Assembly: GCA_018340375.1 (NCBI GenBank)
Contig: JAFFJZ010000006.1
Location: forward strand, 19,477,501-19,541,500
DNA from: Gonatopus flavifemur
Lineage: Eukaryota > Arthropoda > Insecta > Hymenoptera > Dryinidae
Direction: 5' to 3'
Length of the DNA stretch: 64,000 nucleotides
Both the position numbers and the translations under genes were made by a program. Shown in pieces: positions 49,906 to 61,900 of the stretch; position 1 is the first letter of the stretch, and every line of letters begins with the position of its first letter. The notes under the pieces are model-generated. The model worked only from the letters and a program-made list of their open reading frames with translations, searched no databases and was not told the origin of the DNA.

Positions 49906-52900
49906 AGCTCATATTATACGGTTCATTGTGTATAAAAAGGACATATACTTTCATATCATACACTTGAAATGTGATAAAAATCAATCAATGTACACGATTA
50001 TTTCCAACCAAAGAATAGTCACACCGATGACACGTTCGTTCCACGTTCTTTTGCATTTATAGATATGAAAAAATACACGACAGAGGGAATAGTACATTTC
50101 CTTCGTGGGATTGTGAAATGTCGAATGATTCTGACCCTCGACCTCTTGCAAAGTCTTTCGACCGTTATCTAACCCCCAGCGAATCGAGTGGAATACCACT
50201 ACAGATTCCACGTTACGCTATGATTCGCAAAAATGTTCTTCCCATAATCATCAAATTCTATTCAAAATATCGTAATTGTGCGTCCTGCTCCATGTTTTTG
50301 TTGTCCACATTCAATATCAGTCTCATTTCAACTCGAAACGGAATATTCCGAAGGAGAAAAAAAAAACTTGTATCTTCCATTTTTTTTCCCCCCAAGTATC
50401 CAAACAAATTGACACTCGAATTCGACAAAATTACAAATAAAGGAGATAAACTAGACGCGTATAGGGATACCCACAGCGAACTTGTACCCGGGACTTTGAG
50501 ATAATGAACGATGAGTTTTTATTTCTACAAGTTGAACTTTTGATGCATGTGGCCTTATCGAAAACATGATATTTTTTGCACCGTCTGCTTCGCTTTTAAT
50601 GCGACAAACGATGAGATTTTCCATGCTAATTTTGATCTTGTAGGGTGAACGAAGAAATGTCATTTACCCCGCAAAGAAAAAAAAACAAACTTGTTTCGCT
50701 ACTCTCTTGTCGAATATATTTGAATTCATCGTTGGATACATCAACTGAGATGCTCTATCTAATCAAAAAACTTGAAGACTCGGTATCACCGAATCCGCAT
50801 CTATTTTCAAATCCCCGGAGAGCCTGTCTCGAATATAAACTCGTGGAAAGAAATATTAGGAGCTGAAAAACCGCTGGAACAATATACAAAGAGTGACGTA
50901 GAGGAAAAGAAAAATAGGTCAAAGTCGTTGAGATTCCAACTACTTTTACCCTCGAATAATATTATCGAGTTCATTTCTCTTTTTCACCCACCTTTGATTT
51001 ATCATTGTCAATTTTCAACCTGCGTCACTCGCGGCCGCTCCTTCTTTATTCATGACGAAATTCTCATTGTAATTCAATCCGATCCGAAATCCCTATTCTT
51101 CGCATTTTTGAGCAATATTCCACGTAAAGAGAGTTATCTCACGTGTTCCCTGCGATTTCCATTTTTCGATTGATCTCCTGTGCATCGATATCGTCGAATC
51201 TTGCACTCGTTATTGTGATTCCAAATGAGAATGACAAACTTTTTTGCCCGCTTATCTAAGAAGTATTTATCCTCTAATAGAACTCCGATAAATTACATAA
51301 CTCGGTATGCCGCAAAAAATCCAAGAGTTATTAGAGAATCATAAACGAACGAAGCTTACGTATGTAGTTTGATTGACGTTTTTCACGAAATGTTTGTGAC
51401 AAACGTAAATCAAACGTGATATAAAATTTGAAAAATATGTGTTTCCTTAAATCTTTGATAGTTTCCTTGTATCTTTTTTTCTTCTTGTTTTCTTGTTGTT
51501 GTGTGCCGGGGAAATTCATCTTCTGCAAATAAGGAATAACTACCGCACGTGGAACTGAATCGAGTAATGGAAAGTAAACAAAGAGGAAGTTTATCGTGCG
51601 TTATTGTGATGAAACTAAAATACTTCGCGGTGTCGTCATTCGATAGTGATTTCATTAGCGAATGAATCTTACGTATAGGAAATTATTGAAATTTCAAAAA
51701 TGTTACCGCGTGCCATTGGTCATGGAAGAGAACAATCCGAGATAAATAATCCAGTTTGTTGACAAATAAGTGCTGTTTATTGTTCGCAAACAGATGAAAT
51801 CAATTTTCTTCTTATCATTGTTGGAAATAAACACTTGCAAAAGATTTCAGAATGTAGCGCGAGAATTTCACTATCATTGGTCACGTAAGCCCATTGAATC
51901 TTATTGCGTAGTCCTCCAAAGTTCTCATCCTGCACGGAAAGGGGTGATCAGCTGTGGAACGGAGAGCCATTTTTGAAACTCCTATAGCTAAATTTTAACT
52001 GCCGCAGCAAAATTTGCAGTTTCATTTCGGAAGGTTTTTTACCAGAAATTTCCTGGTAAATTCGCAAACGATTCTTGTTAGTTGACTAACATTTTTTGGG
52101 GAGTCACGAAATAATCTGAAAACTCACAAATGCATAAATTAAATCCGCAAAAATGGGAATATTGTAAAAACAACTTCTATTCAGTGACAGCTGCGAAGGA
52201 ATTTTGCAATCTTTTCAAAAAGACATATTTTACATATTTTTTCCATGCAATCGCTCGTACATCGCTTGATTAAATTAATATTCTCCCTGAAAAACATATT
52301 CCCCAACTGACAAACCTCAACAACATCATAGAAATAATTTATATAATAACCCGAAAATTCTTCAAAACCTATACATTATTAATTTGTTTCTTGTCTCTTG
52401 TTTGTCTTCGCACATTGTTTTTTTTTCCTTTTCCGAGATAAATCGAATACATTTTATCTTTTCGCTCTTGTAAACATGCAATATTCTGCATCTCAATTAA
52501 TCACCCGATGCTCTTCTCGCTCGATGTTGAGGACAGAACTTTGGGGGGAAAAAACAAAAAGGAAACATGAAATTTTCACATACTTTTCATCTATTCTATA
52601 TTTTCGAGAAAACCTTCCATGTACGCGAAACGTACGCAATACGGTGGGATGATAAGAACGTTGGATCGAAAAAATCCTCAACGTTCCATGGACGAATATC
52701 CAATATCTCAAAACAGTTTATTAGTGTAGGTCGATAACAAAACAACAACCTGCGGTATCTATTATTCGAGAAAACAATATATCGCTCGTGACTTGGAAAT
52801 ATTCCAAACGTTTGGTCAGAAGGAAAACATTGGCGATATATGATCTATTATTCGAATAATATTTTCGAAATACGTGCGATGAAACGTTTCTATTCGCACG

Positions 52901-55900
52901 TAGGGTAATGTAACGACTCAAGACACCGAATTTCGATCGTTCAATGTTATCGAATAACCGTATATCGCATATATTTTCCCTCGATTTATGAGGCTATACC
53001 TCGCGAATTGAAATATACGAATTTAAAGAATTTTCAATATTTTATGTACAAAAAAGTGTGTAGCGAGATGTGTTTATTCATTTATATTCATGCACAACTT
53101 GCAGTAGTCAGCTTTTTAATTAATCTTTTTGTATTCGTGATTTGTAACTGAAGTTCATTCATCAGATTAATTATGTATCAATGAAGAATGAAACATGCTG
53201 CTCTTTATCCCCTGAAGTCATTCAAACTCCGTGAAATTTATCTTCTTTTAGCTCGCGGACATGCGTTCACGATACACCGTTGAACTTTAATTCATTTATT
53301 GTCGGTAACTGTAATAATATTTCGATTTCTGTGTATTATTCTATTCGATACGTGGAATATTGAATGGGATTGATTAGATGAATTACTAGGAAACTCCCCA
53401 TACGATTCTTTGAGAATATTTTCTTTCAAATACTCAAGAATTCATCGAAAGAGTTAGAGTATATTCATATTGCATTGAGAAAAGGAAGAAAGTAAAGTTT
53501 CCGTACGCTGAGCGCTTTCTTTTCATTTTCACAGACAGCCATTACAACTAAAATAGAATTGCCGACCATCTAAATTAGAAGTCTATTAAAGTCGGCTCCT
53601 AATGCGACTCCGAGGTCGTCTCCCAAACCTCCGACTTACCGTACGTTGCCAGCTAAATTCGCGCCACGTATTCTAGAAATTAGTAATACAAGAATGTTTA
53701 ACATTCATCCATAATCTTATGGTATTTTATAATAAATTTTTCCGCATGGACATTGAAAAACAGGAAAACAATAACACCTGTACTCGGTTCTTCATTCAAA
53801 ATCCTACGAGGGAAAAGAAGTGAAATATTGTGAATCATTGGTTATTTATACTGTCAATAAACTTGTTATGGTTATGAAAATATAAATGATAAGTTCTAAA
53901 ACAACCTATCCTCAATTTGTAATTAACTTTGACGATACACTTTCAAAGTAGAATGAAGATCAGGGACTTGGCAGCAAAATAATACATCAATCACCTGGAT
54001 TTTTTATACGAGTTATTTCAGAAGATTTCAACGACAACATAGATTTAAGTTCAAGAACCTGTCGTTTAGACCCACGCAATTACAATCAGTTTGCCATTAA
54101 AAGCTCTATGGGATACGTGAGAACTCTACATTGGCAAGGACGACAGGTGTACGTCGCGACGACGGCTGCCGCCACCACGCTATCTTCCAAGTACTCACCT
54201 CTCCTCCCCTCTCTTTATTCTTCTTCATTTTTGCTTTACCGTCTATTTCTTGCCATCCCTTTTGCACCCCTATTATCGAATGAGTACATTGGCACTAGTG
54301 CGTGCCAATGAACTCTCAAAGGACGACGGGTTCTCTCTCGATTACCCACCTTTCCAGGTCTTTCCTTTCCAGGTTTGAAAATTATATCATGACCTACGAT
54401 GAAATCATCGTAATCGAAACTACTTCATTTCAATAACACGTTCGAATGAATCACTCTTCTTAAATAACGAAGATTCCTTTCATTTGTAATTATTCTCTTT
54501 ATCTTTGATTTTAGAAGGATTTAAATTGATAAATAAAAGTCCTAAAATAACAATAATACCACCTCATACTCGGGCGTAGACAAAAATAAAAATAAACACA
54601 AAAACCTCGAGTGAGAAAATCCCAAGGACATTAATACACGGAACATGAATTTTGAGATGACTGATTGAATTGTTCTGGTGTCATACTTCGGTTGAGGATC
54701 CTCACTTCGAACGAAGTCAGAGTTTTTATATGATTATAACTGACGTTACCTTCGGATTCATCCGAAGTTCACTTCGGTGTCGTTTATGAATACGTCGAAA
54801 ATATCAATTGCGATACAAGGCTATTCCATGAAACAACAGCCTTGTATACAATTAACATTTTTATAAAATATAATTGTTATTGTTGAGACAACACGTATGG
54901 TAATCGAAGTTCATGTTCGCCAAAATTCCAATTAGGAACGGACCGACGTCTTTGCAATGACATTTGAAATCAGAATATGAATCAGATCTTCAATCGTTTA
55001 AAATAATCATGAAAATTGACTATACTCGAAAGACTCGTCGATCGCACCGACGTGAACCAGAAAGGTCGAATGAATTGTTTCAAAGTTCACAAATGATTGC
55101 AACGAAAGGTGATGATGAATCGATGGTATTATTTCATAGAACATTGTATCAAGTATTGCAATAATATTCATATTTTTGTTTGTATTTGCAAATTTAGGCC
55201 ACGAGTACTCGCCTTTTGCTGTTGCTAAATGACGTTATCCGATGCCAAATGATTGAGTTAGGGTTCTTAAGGCAAGTCATGTGCAAGAGAAAGAGAGAGA
55301 GAGAGAGAGGAGAAACGTTTCAAACCTGATGCTTATCGTGAAAGATTTAAACGTTGCGCTACTGACTTAATGAACTACATTAATGACTAGTCAATTATAT
55401 TATACACGAAAGTACATGAAAGTGAGCAGTGATGAGCGAAGAAAAGCCAGGTTTCGTAACACGGGATTATTTATTTACTTTAGCGGCGATGCAATTCTAT
55501 TACGATTGGTACGAGAATGAATTTGTGTGAGATTCGATGAATGTAAATAATGAAACATTCGATTCAAATGACGAATAACGTATTATAAATATGTTGCTCG
55601 GATTGAAAATAGAATGGGGAACGCAAACTCTAATTCAAGATTGTTTAACCCAGATCTTGGATCATAATACATCGAGTTGATCGGAGTTTGTATTGAACTA
55701 GCCGATGAAAGAGAGTCTATGCATCGCTCATGGAAACTGCAACCTTGAAGAAACTTGTTACCGATGTGTGCGATGTACTTTGTTTGAAGGTAGTTCGTGT
55801 AAACGTTCCTTGGAATAAGTACGGACCACTCTGTGCTTTAAGATACTTGTATGTTGATTTATCTGTCATCGTAAGCCTCGTGTACTATTGCATACTCCGC

Positions 55901-55984
55901 TACTCAATAAGTCAACCTCGTCACTTTTCCAACAATTTATGAACAAATTATACAGAATCGAAACATGCGTTATTCTATAGCACA
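49906..55984. other. mostly single-copy non-coding stretch
   Basis: Contains a GA microsatellite (55287-55312), a decayed cacggaaagg/gccgcagc-word piece near 51935-52060 and a short cgaagt-word cluster near 54690-54790. An ATG at 54108 (MGYVRTLHWQGRQ) precedes gtgtac at 54147, a weak donor candidate; there is no other support. Frames of up to 133 codons have no splice context. Confidence 0.4.
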
Positions 55985-56330
55985 TGGTGAAAAGAGAAAG
56001 TCGCTGTGACAACAAACTATGTCTAATCACAGCACTCCTGTTAGCTATGACATCGATTTTTTAGCTGTGGGAGCAAAAAATGTCTGCTCTTCCAACAAAT
56101 CTTTGTATTATATGTAGGATAGTTGACAAATTTTGCTGGAGAAATCAACATTTTCCCCGTTTTCCATGAATTTGTCTATGTTTTGGGGAAAAAATGGGTG
56201 AAAAACACAAAGGAATTTTGCAAGGACAAGGAAAACTTTCTCAAGGGCAAAAAATTTGCCACTCCAGCAGAAGGTACCTAGCGAAATCAGATTTCGCTGT
56301 CACAGTGAATTGTCTTGTGTCTGTGCATAA
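55985..56330. mobile_element. gctgtgacagc-family MITE, rearranged
   Basis: Begins with aaagtcgctgtgacaacaaac and ends with gatttcgctgtcacagtgaa. Between, ttttagctgtgggagcaaaa and tgtattatatgtaggatag are in family order. A ttggggaaaaaatgggtgaa segment near 56160-56210 is not in other copies and may be a small insertion. Confidence 0.65.
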
Positions 56331-56625
56331 AAGGAAGATACCTAATTTTCAACGGTTTATTCCTGTTATACTTTGATATGTGTTGAGATAAAAACGAACA
56401 CGGAGAAAAAAGGAATTCCCTTGTGATAGCGAAATCTCATTTTGCTGGGTCCCTTTTTCCGGAGCAGTAAATTTTCCCACTGTAATAGCCAACCACTTGC
56501 TATCAAAGCGATGCTTTAGTTGTGCCAGCACAAAATATTCGCTCCCCCGGCAAATTTCCTCATTAAATATAGAATAGCAAACAAATTGTGCTGGAGGAGT
56601 CAACATTTTTCGTTGTCACAGCACT

Positions 56626-57124
56626 GCGACAGCAGCGCCCATCAGTAAGGACGGTCTACGCGCTGAAACGGTGTAGCTACTGCGTTTCACCTGCCTCACC
56701 GCGACTCCAAATACTCCGTGTATAAGCTATACTTGTTATCGGAGTAGGAGCTACTCCGCATTGCGCACAATGTACACCGATCGGAGCAGTGGTCTCAGAT
56801 TGGACTCGCAAACGTTACGCACGCAGATGCAACTGTACGTCGGTGTATAAAAAGAGAGGGTATGGTTGCGCGCGCAACCTAGCATGCTTTCTCCATTGTT
56901 CATCTGATAGTTGACGGGAGAGCAAAAGAGAAAGCATGCTAGGTTGCGCGCGCAACCATACCCTCTCTTTTTATACACCGACGTACAGTTGCATCTGTGT
57001 GCGTAACGTTTGCGAGTCCAATCTGAGACCACTGGATCGGAGTAGCTGCTACTCCGATGCGACGTACAGGCGCTAACAGGCTAAAATGCGTGGCCAGTAA
57101 ACCTCAAGTATAGAGGGAGCGCCA
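56626..57124. mobile_element. cggagtag-word element carrying a hAT hairpin
   Basis: Words actccg, cggagtag and gtagctactcc recur around the inner hairpin (for example gttatcggagtaggagctac and gtagctgctactccgatgcg). GC content is visibly higher than in its surroundings. The ends (near gcagcgccc and gggagcgcc) are only approximate. Confidence 0.5.
56787..57034. mobile_element. 248-bp hAT-type hairpin MITE, 8-bp target duplication
   Basis: The arms, just over 100 bp each, start cagtggtctcagattggact and end agtccaatctgagaccactg. By eye only one or two mismatches were seen; the loop is about 35 nt. Perfect 8-bp duplications gatcggag flank it (56779-56786 and 57035-57042). The arms include gttgcgcgcgcaacc and gtataaaaagagag, the latter TATA-box-like in both arms. 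The near-identity of the arms suggests recent arrival compared with the eroded elements around it. No coding capacity. Confidence 0.95.
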
Positions 57125-57251
57125 AATTTCTCTCAGTGACAACAACAAAATTGTTGTGATAGCGAATAAATTGCTGTCACAGGAAAAAAATTGCTGCTCC
57201 AGCAAAACGAATAAAAAAAAATCAGATTTCGCTGTTACAGAGGATTTTTTT

Positions 57252-57995
57252 CTGGCAGAAGAAGAGTTGTATCCTGTATTTTTTCATTCCTGAAGAACTG
57301 TATCCTCAAGGTGATACCAACGATCTCTGAATATGCAACCAGGCCCATTGGTTACAAAAGGACACAATCAAAATTATTCGGAAACAAAAGGATGAGATCA
57401 AAATATTTCTCTGCACAGACCTTTTTCAATCAATAAAGATGCTCTGTATAGAGCGATATTTTCTTTTCACTGCTTTATTTTCAAATAATAAGTTAGAAAT
57501 GATTTGACTCGGTTTGCATCGTCAGGGGCCGCTGGTATCCCCTTAAATATCTCTATTCTCAAACAACTGTTTTCTCGAAAAACTTCGTTTCTAAATATCT
57601 CCATTCTTAAATATCTGTATTCTCCAAAAACTGTTTTCCCAAAGAACTGTATTCTCACAGAACTGCCTTCTTAAAGAACTTTATTCGCAAATATCTGTAT
57701 TTCCCAAGAACTGTATTCTTAATACCTACGTTCCGGTGGATGAGAATTGAGGAGGTGTTGTTGATAAAATTAAAATTCATGATAAAGATCGCTTATTGCA
57801 ACAAGAATCATAGAACAATAGCAATATTGGTAACAATTAACAACCTCTCAATAATCATCCACCTGAATATAGGTATTAGGAATACAGTTCTTTAGGAAGA
57901 AAGTTTCTGGAGAATACAGTTCTTCAAGAATACAGATATTTCAGGATACAGTTCTTTAGGAATACAGAAATAAAGAATACAGTCCTTGTTCTGCC
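57252..57995. mobile_element. gaactgtattct-word inverted element
   Basis: The left end ctggcagaagaagagttgta is mirrored by acagtccttgttctgcc at the right. In the left half the word aagaactgtattct and the variant aaatatctgtattct recur a dozen times; the right half holds the complement (agaatacagttctt). The switch falls near 57780-57800. It is inserted in the poly-T right end of the MITE at 56399-58006. Confidence 0.75.
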
Positions 57996-58251
57996 TTTTT
58001 CTCCGTAGATGTATGGTACTTTGTATAACTGTACCATGGAAAAATAATATATTATGAGCCCACTAGGCTCAGTTTCAAAAATTCAACCACATCCTTTGTC
58101 ATTTTGTTGTCGAAATTTCGCAAAAGAAATCCGGAAGTTGAATCCATCCGGATCAAAATTGTAGAAAAACAAGCAGCAACGAGTGATGGTTCACACATTT
58201 CGTACTACGGTTCTTATAAACATTGTAGAACCAGCAATATTTGTGCACCTA

Positions 58252-58438
58252 CACAGTGGAAAATTTTGTGTATTTTTAACACATGTGGAAGTTCCAGGAG
58301 GTCCACTCGTAATTTATGTCAAATATTAACACAACAATGTTAAATTCACACTGAAAATCTGTGAATTTCAGAATTTGATATGTTGTATTCAACACAAACT
58401 ATGAGTGGATCTTCTGCGACACAAAACTTTTCGCTGTG
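58252..58438. mobile_element. 187-bp cacagtgg MITE, TA flanks
   Basis: cacagtggaaaattttgtgt after TA (58250-58251) is mirrored by acacaaaacttttcgctgtg before TA (58439-58440). It is an inverted relative of 12177-12365. The 79-codon frame at 58104-58343 runs partly through it and is not considered a gene. Confidence 0.85.
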
Positions 58439-58524
58439 TACTCCGATGATTATTCAACTACCTTTCTACCTTTTAAGAAAAATACAATGAAATGAGATAA
58501 AACCAATTCAGATTAATCAATACA

Positions 58525-58753
58525 CACGGAAAAAATCAGTGATCCAAATTTTCGTTGAATAGTATGTGACTTTTGGACGGAGCACAATTTGGAGAAGAAT
58601 TCGTACACTGGATTTTAATGATTCGTTGACTCTTTCCATTATTTCGATGATGAAAATAAAAAGTGGATTGCATTGTTCGACTTGTCAAACTTGTGCTCCT
58701 TCCAAAATTGGCATACTAGTCAAGGAAAATTTGGACTACTAATTTTTTCCGTG
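58525..58753. mobile_element. 229-bp cacggaaaaaatc MITE just upstream of the exon
   Basis: cacggaaaaaatcagtgatcc is mirrored by ggactactaattttttccgtg, with CA flanking each end. The inner pair ggacggagcacaatttggag and ctccttccaaaattgg continues the stem. Its right end is 78 bp before the transmembrane exon. Confidence 0.85.
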
Positions 58754-58784
58754 CAGAAAATTAGAAAAATAGAAATAAAATTCC

Positions 58785-58831
58785 CTAACTAATCTTCCAT
58801 TTTTATTTCATGAACTTTTTTTGTGTTACAG
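58785..58831 (+). promoter_or_regulatory. branch point and splice acceptor
   Basis: ctaac at 58785-58789, followed by a U-rich run and ttgtgttacag ending at 58831, forms a standard 3' splice site about 42 nt downstream of the branch-point candidate. Confidence 0.65.
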
Positions 58832-58925
58832 AACAACCGATTGCGAGTGTGTACGTGATGTGCGGCGTAGTAATTGCGATGGTACTAGTTGGCGTAATTA
58901 TCGTTTTATTGGCTGTCACAATCAG
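58832..58925 (+). CDS. internal exon encoding a single transmembrane helix
   Basis: This 94-nt exon runs from a good acceptor (ttgtgttacag) to a donor atcag|gtaatat. Entered with one base of a split codon, it reads (x)QPIASVYVM and then CGVVIAMVLVGVIIVLLAV, ending TI and a split Arg codon. The roughly 24-residue hydrophobic run, a preceding polar stretch and a following basic residue fit the membrane segment of a type I single-pass protein with its cytoplasmic tail in later exons. Another frame is open too, but reads as a charged, cysteine-rich string of no recognised kind. Surrounding introns are very long (over 5 kb downstream with no further exon), as in many insect neuronal adhesion or receptor genes; that comparison is an inference. 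I cannot name the gene. A hydrophobic chance frame with splice-like edges is the alternative. Confidence 0.7.
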
Positions 58926-61900
58926 GTAATATATAAATAAATGAATTAACACTTCATGTTATTCTATCAGTTTTTTCCTCTCAATTTTGCCTTTTTGAAA
59001 TTCCATCGATCCGCAGTGTCTCTCTATTTCAAGTTTATAAAACAAAGATCAGTTACAGATTCGGTTGCAGCTTTGTGAGTGAATCGGCGAGCGCGACAAG
59101 GAGAAAGGAAAACAAAGAGAACAAAACGAATTTTCCATTGTTGTAAGAAAACAAATGCATTGCGTACCTATTACTTTACGCTTACCGAGTGTTAATTCTC
59201 CTCTTAATTGGATCTATACCGACAACAAATCGCGTGTATTCGTTCACTAAAAGTTCCATTCAATTAAGGTCATCGCTTCTGCTCGGAGATCTCCTTTCCA
59301 TCTCTTCTGTTCTCCCTCTTTCGAGTATCGTATGTCGTTTTAATTAACAACAAACGGAATTGTCGTCCTGCAGCGAATGGCAAATAATATAACCAGCGAT
59401 GGTCGATTCCTGGACGAGGGTCCAACGCTTAAACCAATAAACAAAAGAATTCCATCACGCGTGAGACACGTTTGAAGAGGAAGTCTTACAGATTGGTTTC
59501 TGCGGTAAAGGAAATCTACCGTAGAGAGATATCGATACCTTGCGACACTTCTTAACGTCTAAGTTTCCATTGATACAGATGATGAGCTTCACGATTTTTT
59601 CTATTTCGTTTCACGCACACATCGTTGTACTTGGTTCACTGAAAGAAAGAAAACCTTCTCACTCTCTCCATAGATTCGTATTTCACGATATTTTATAAAC
59701 TTGAACTTGAATAAATTTCCTGTATACGCGACGTAAAATGCCAATGTTTTTTTTCTTTTTCATTTTTGCCGCTCCTTGAGAATTCTATACTTACACGATC
59801 GATGAATAAATCATTCATCGGTAATTAATTGTTGATTTAAATCGATGAAAATTCATTAGATTTTCATTTGAAATTATTATTATTCCCGTGATAATTTTGT
59901 CAGAGAATCGATGTTGGGAATGTTGGAGAATCGATGATGAGAAAAAAAAGAGTATCTTGAATCAATTGACGTCAATTTACCTTTGATCAAAGACATTTTG
60001 AAAGTTCATTCATCCAAGTTTTCGAGCGGATTAATTGTCTTTTGTTGTAATTCAAGCGATGAATTTGTGTAATAGCTTCTGCTCGTGTATAAAAGACTGT
60101 ACTTGAAGAAGTATAAATGTCAAATGCATTGCTAATAAATACGTATTTAGATATGACGGCAAGAGTATTCTTCCTTTGATCAATAGTTATTTTCCAAAAT
60201 TCGGGAGGTCTTTGCTGAATCTTGTGACATACACATCATCATTCAATTTTTCATTGCAATCAATACACGTTCAAGATTCAACTGACGATTTCTTTGGATG
60301 AGGACATTTTTTTAGTGAATAGAAGAATTCTACTCGACAAATCAGTTTATATGATAGATATCTTTTGCGGAACGAAACTTCCCCTGGTAGTATACACATA
60401 TAATAATCTAATCTAACATTAAGGTCAATGACGTTTTTCAACTTCAAAGTTGGATTACATCATCGTATCGTTTCGATACCTAGGTGCGAGTATTTGGACG
60501 AATGTTTCTGGCAATCGTTACGAAACGAGAATACAATTGAATATTTCAAAAGAGATATCATACGTCAATATAAAATTGCTGTTTCCGGAAAAGATAAGAG
60601 ATATCAAGGTGAGGAATTAAAGTTCGAGTACGGGACGATGATGCGCAGTGAATCAATTGAATTTTGTGACGAACGATTACGAATCATCGGTTAGAAATAA
60701 TGATTAGAGATGTGCATGAATCATACTCTCGTATCATGTACTTGAATTATTACGAAAAGATAAACCGCGGAATGATGGATGTACTATATATGAATAATGA
60801 AATGCACTGAATTAGCTGTAAAATGATGAATAGGAAAAAAACTCAAAATTCCTCAACCTCCAGATATTTGAAAGAAGATATCTTTTCCCCTCCCAGGGAT
60901 CCCCGAGGGATTCCAACGCAGCGAGATCTCGTACCAAGAACGGATGCAATTTTCACGGTTCACGTGTAACCGTGCGTGATAGCGATTCAATAATCTAAGA
61001 CGATAGCAATTCAATAATCTAAGTTGACTTAACTCCAGGTTGAATCCCAATTACATTAATCAAGATATCTACGTAACAGTTTGACTCTGTTTTTTTTTCC
61101 GGCACGCGATCATGGTTCAACGTACATACGTTGCTTATAGTCTTCGTCGTCTTTGTCTTTGTCTTTGTCGTTCCTTCATCTTTCATGCTTCAAAGACGTG
61201 ACCCGACGTCCTTAATGATACTTTAATTAACGAATTGACTAGTTCGTTGCAACAAAAAACTCAAAAACGAAACGAAAAAATCAAGTATGAGACGTGTATC
61301 GAAAGTGCTTCGCTCCAGGTTCGGCAAATCGATAACATCAAAATCATTGAATTCACGGTAAACGTGCAATCGTTATCACGTCGATGAAACGTGAACGTAA
61401 AGATGCAACTTCTAATCTATAATTCACAATCTATAATCCATTTCCAACGTATCGCCCGGGTAACCATGATAAATGATCGTTTTTACTCAAGTTTTATTGC
61501 AAAAAGCTTTTAGATCATTTCGTGTGATTCATACGGATTTAATGACACAATTATTCAGAATTCCTTCACATGTATTTTCAATGAGTTTTCGCCAAGATCG
61601 TGGATTTCTGGAGGAATCTCGGAAATCCCGGGTTGGGATTTATTCGATCAGTGTTGAAAATAGATATGAAATCGATAATAAAGATGAGGAATTCGCGGTT
61701 GCAGATGATAAATAACTTGTTCTATGATTTGAAGTTGAAAATCGAATTGTTTCAGGTTATTAGGGTATTATTTAAAAAAATCAATCCCTTTGAATACACG
61801 TCGTGAGATATTTTGTATAAATTTCGCACATTATGATTTGAATTCGTTATGCTCAACATATATTTCTAGCAAACAAATGTGCGTGTACAGTAGGTAAATA

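Larger units (their letters stand above)
56399..58006. mobile_element. gctgtgacagc-family MITE split by two insertions
   Basis: It starts cacggagaaaaaaggaattc. Family text runs to about 56625 (gttgtcacagcactg), resumes near 57125 (caaatttctctcagtgac), runs to about 57250 (gctgttacagaggatttttt) and closes with the terminal ttttctccgtag after 57995. The two gaps are filled by a cggagtag-word element and a gaactgtattct-word element. Confidence 0.75.

Noticed and set aside
54108..54311. ATG-led MGYVRTLHWQGRQ followed by a possible donor
   Set aside because: The gtgtac donor is weak, no upstream exon or promoter signal is visible, and its phase with later exons cannot be tested.
1310..58006. A CRISPR-like or satellite array, suggested by the recurrent gctgtgacagc words
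   Set aside because: Spacing is irregular, copies lie in both orientations and each set is bounded by inverted ends; it is a dispersed eukaryotic MITE family.
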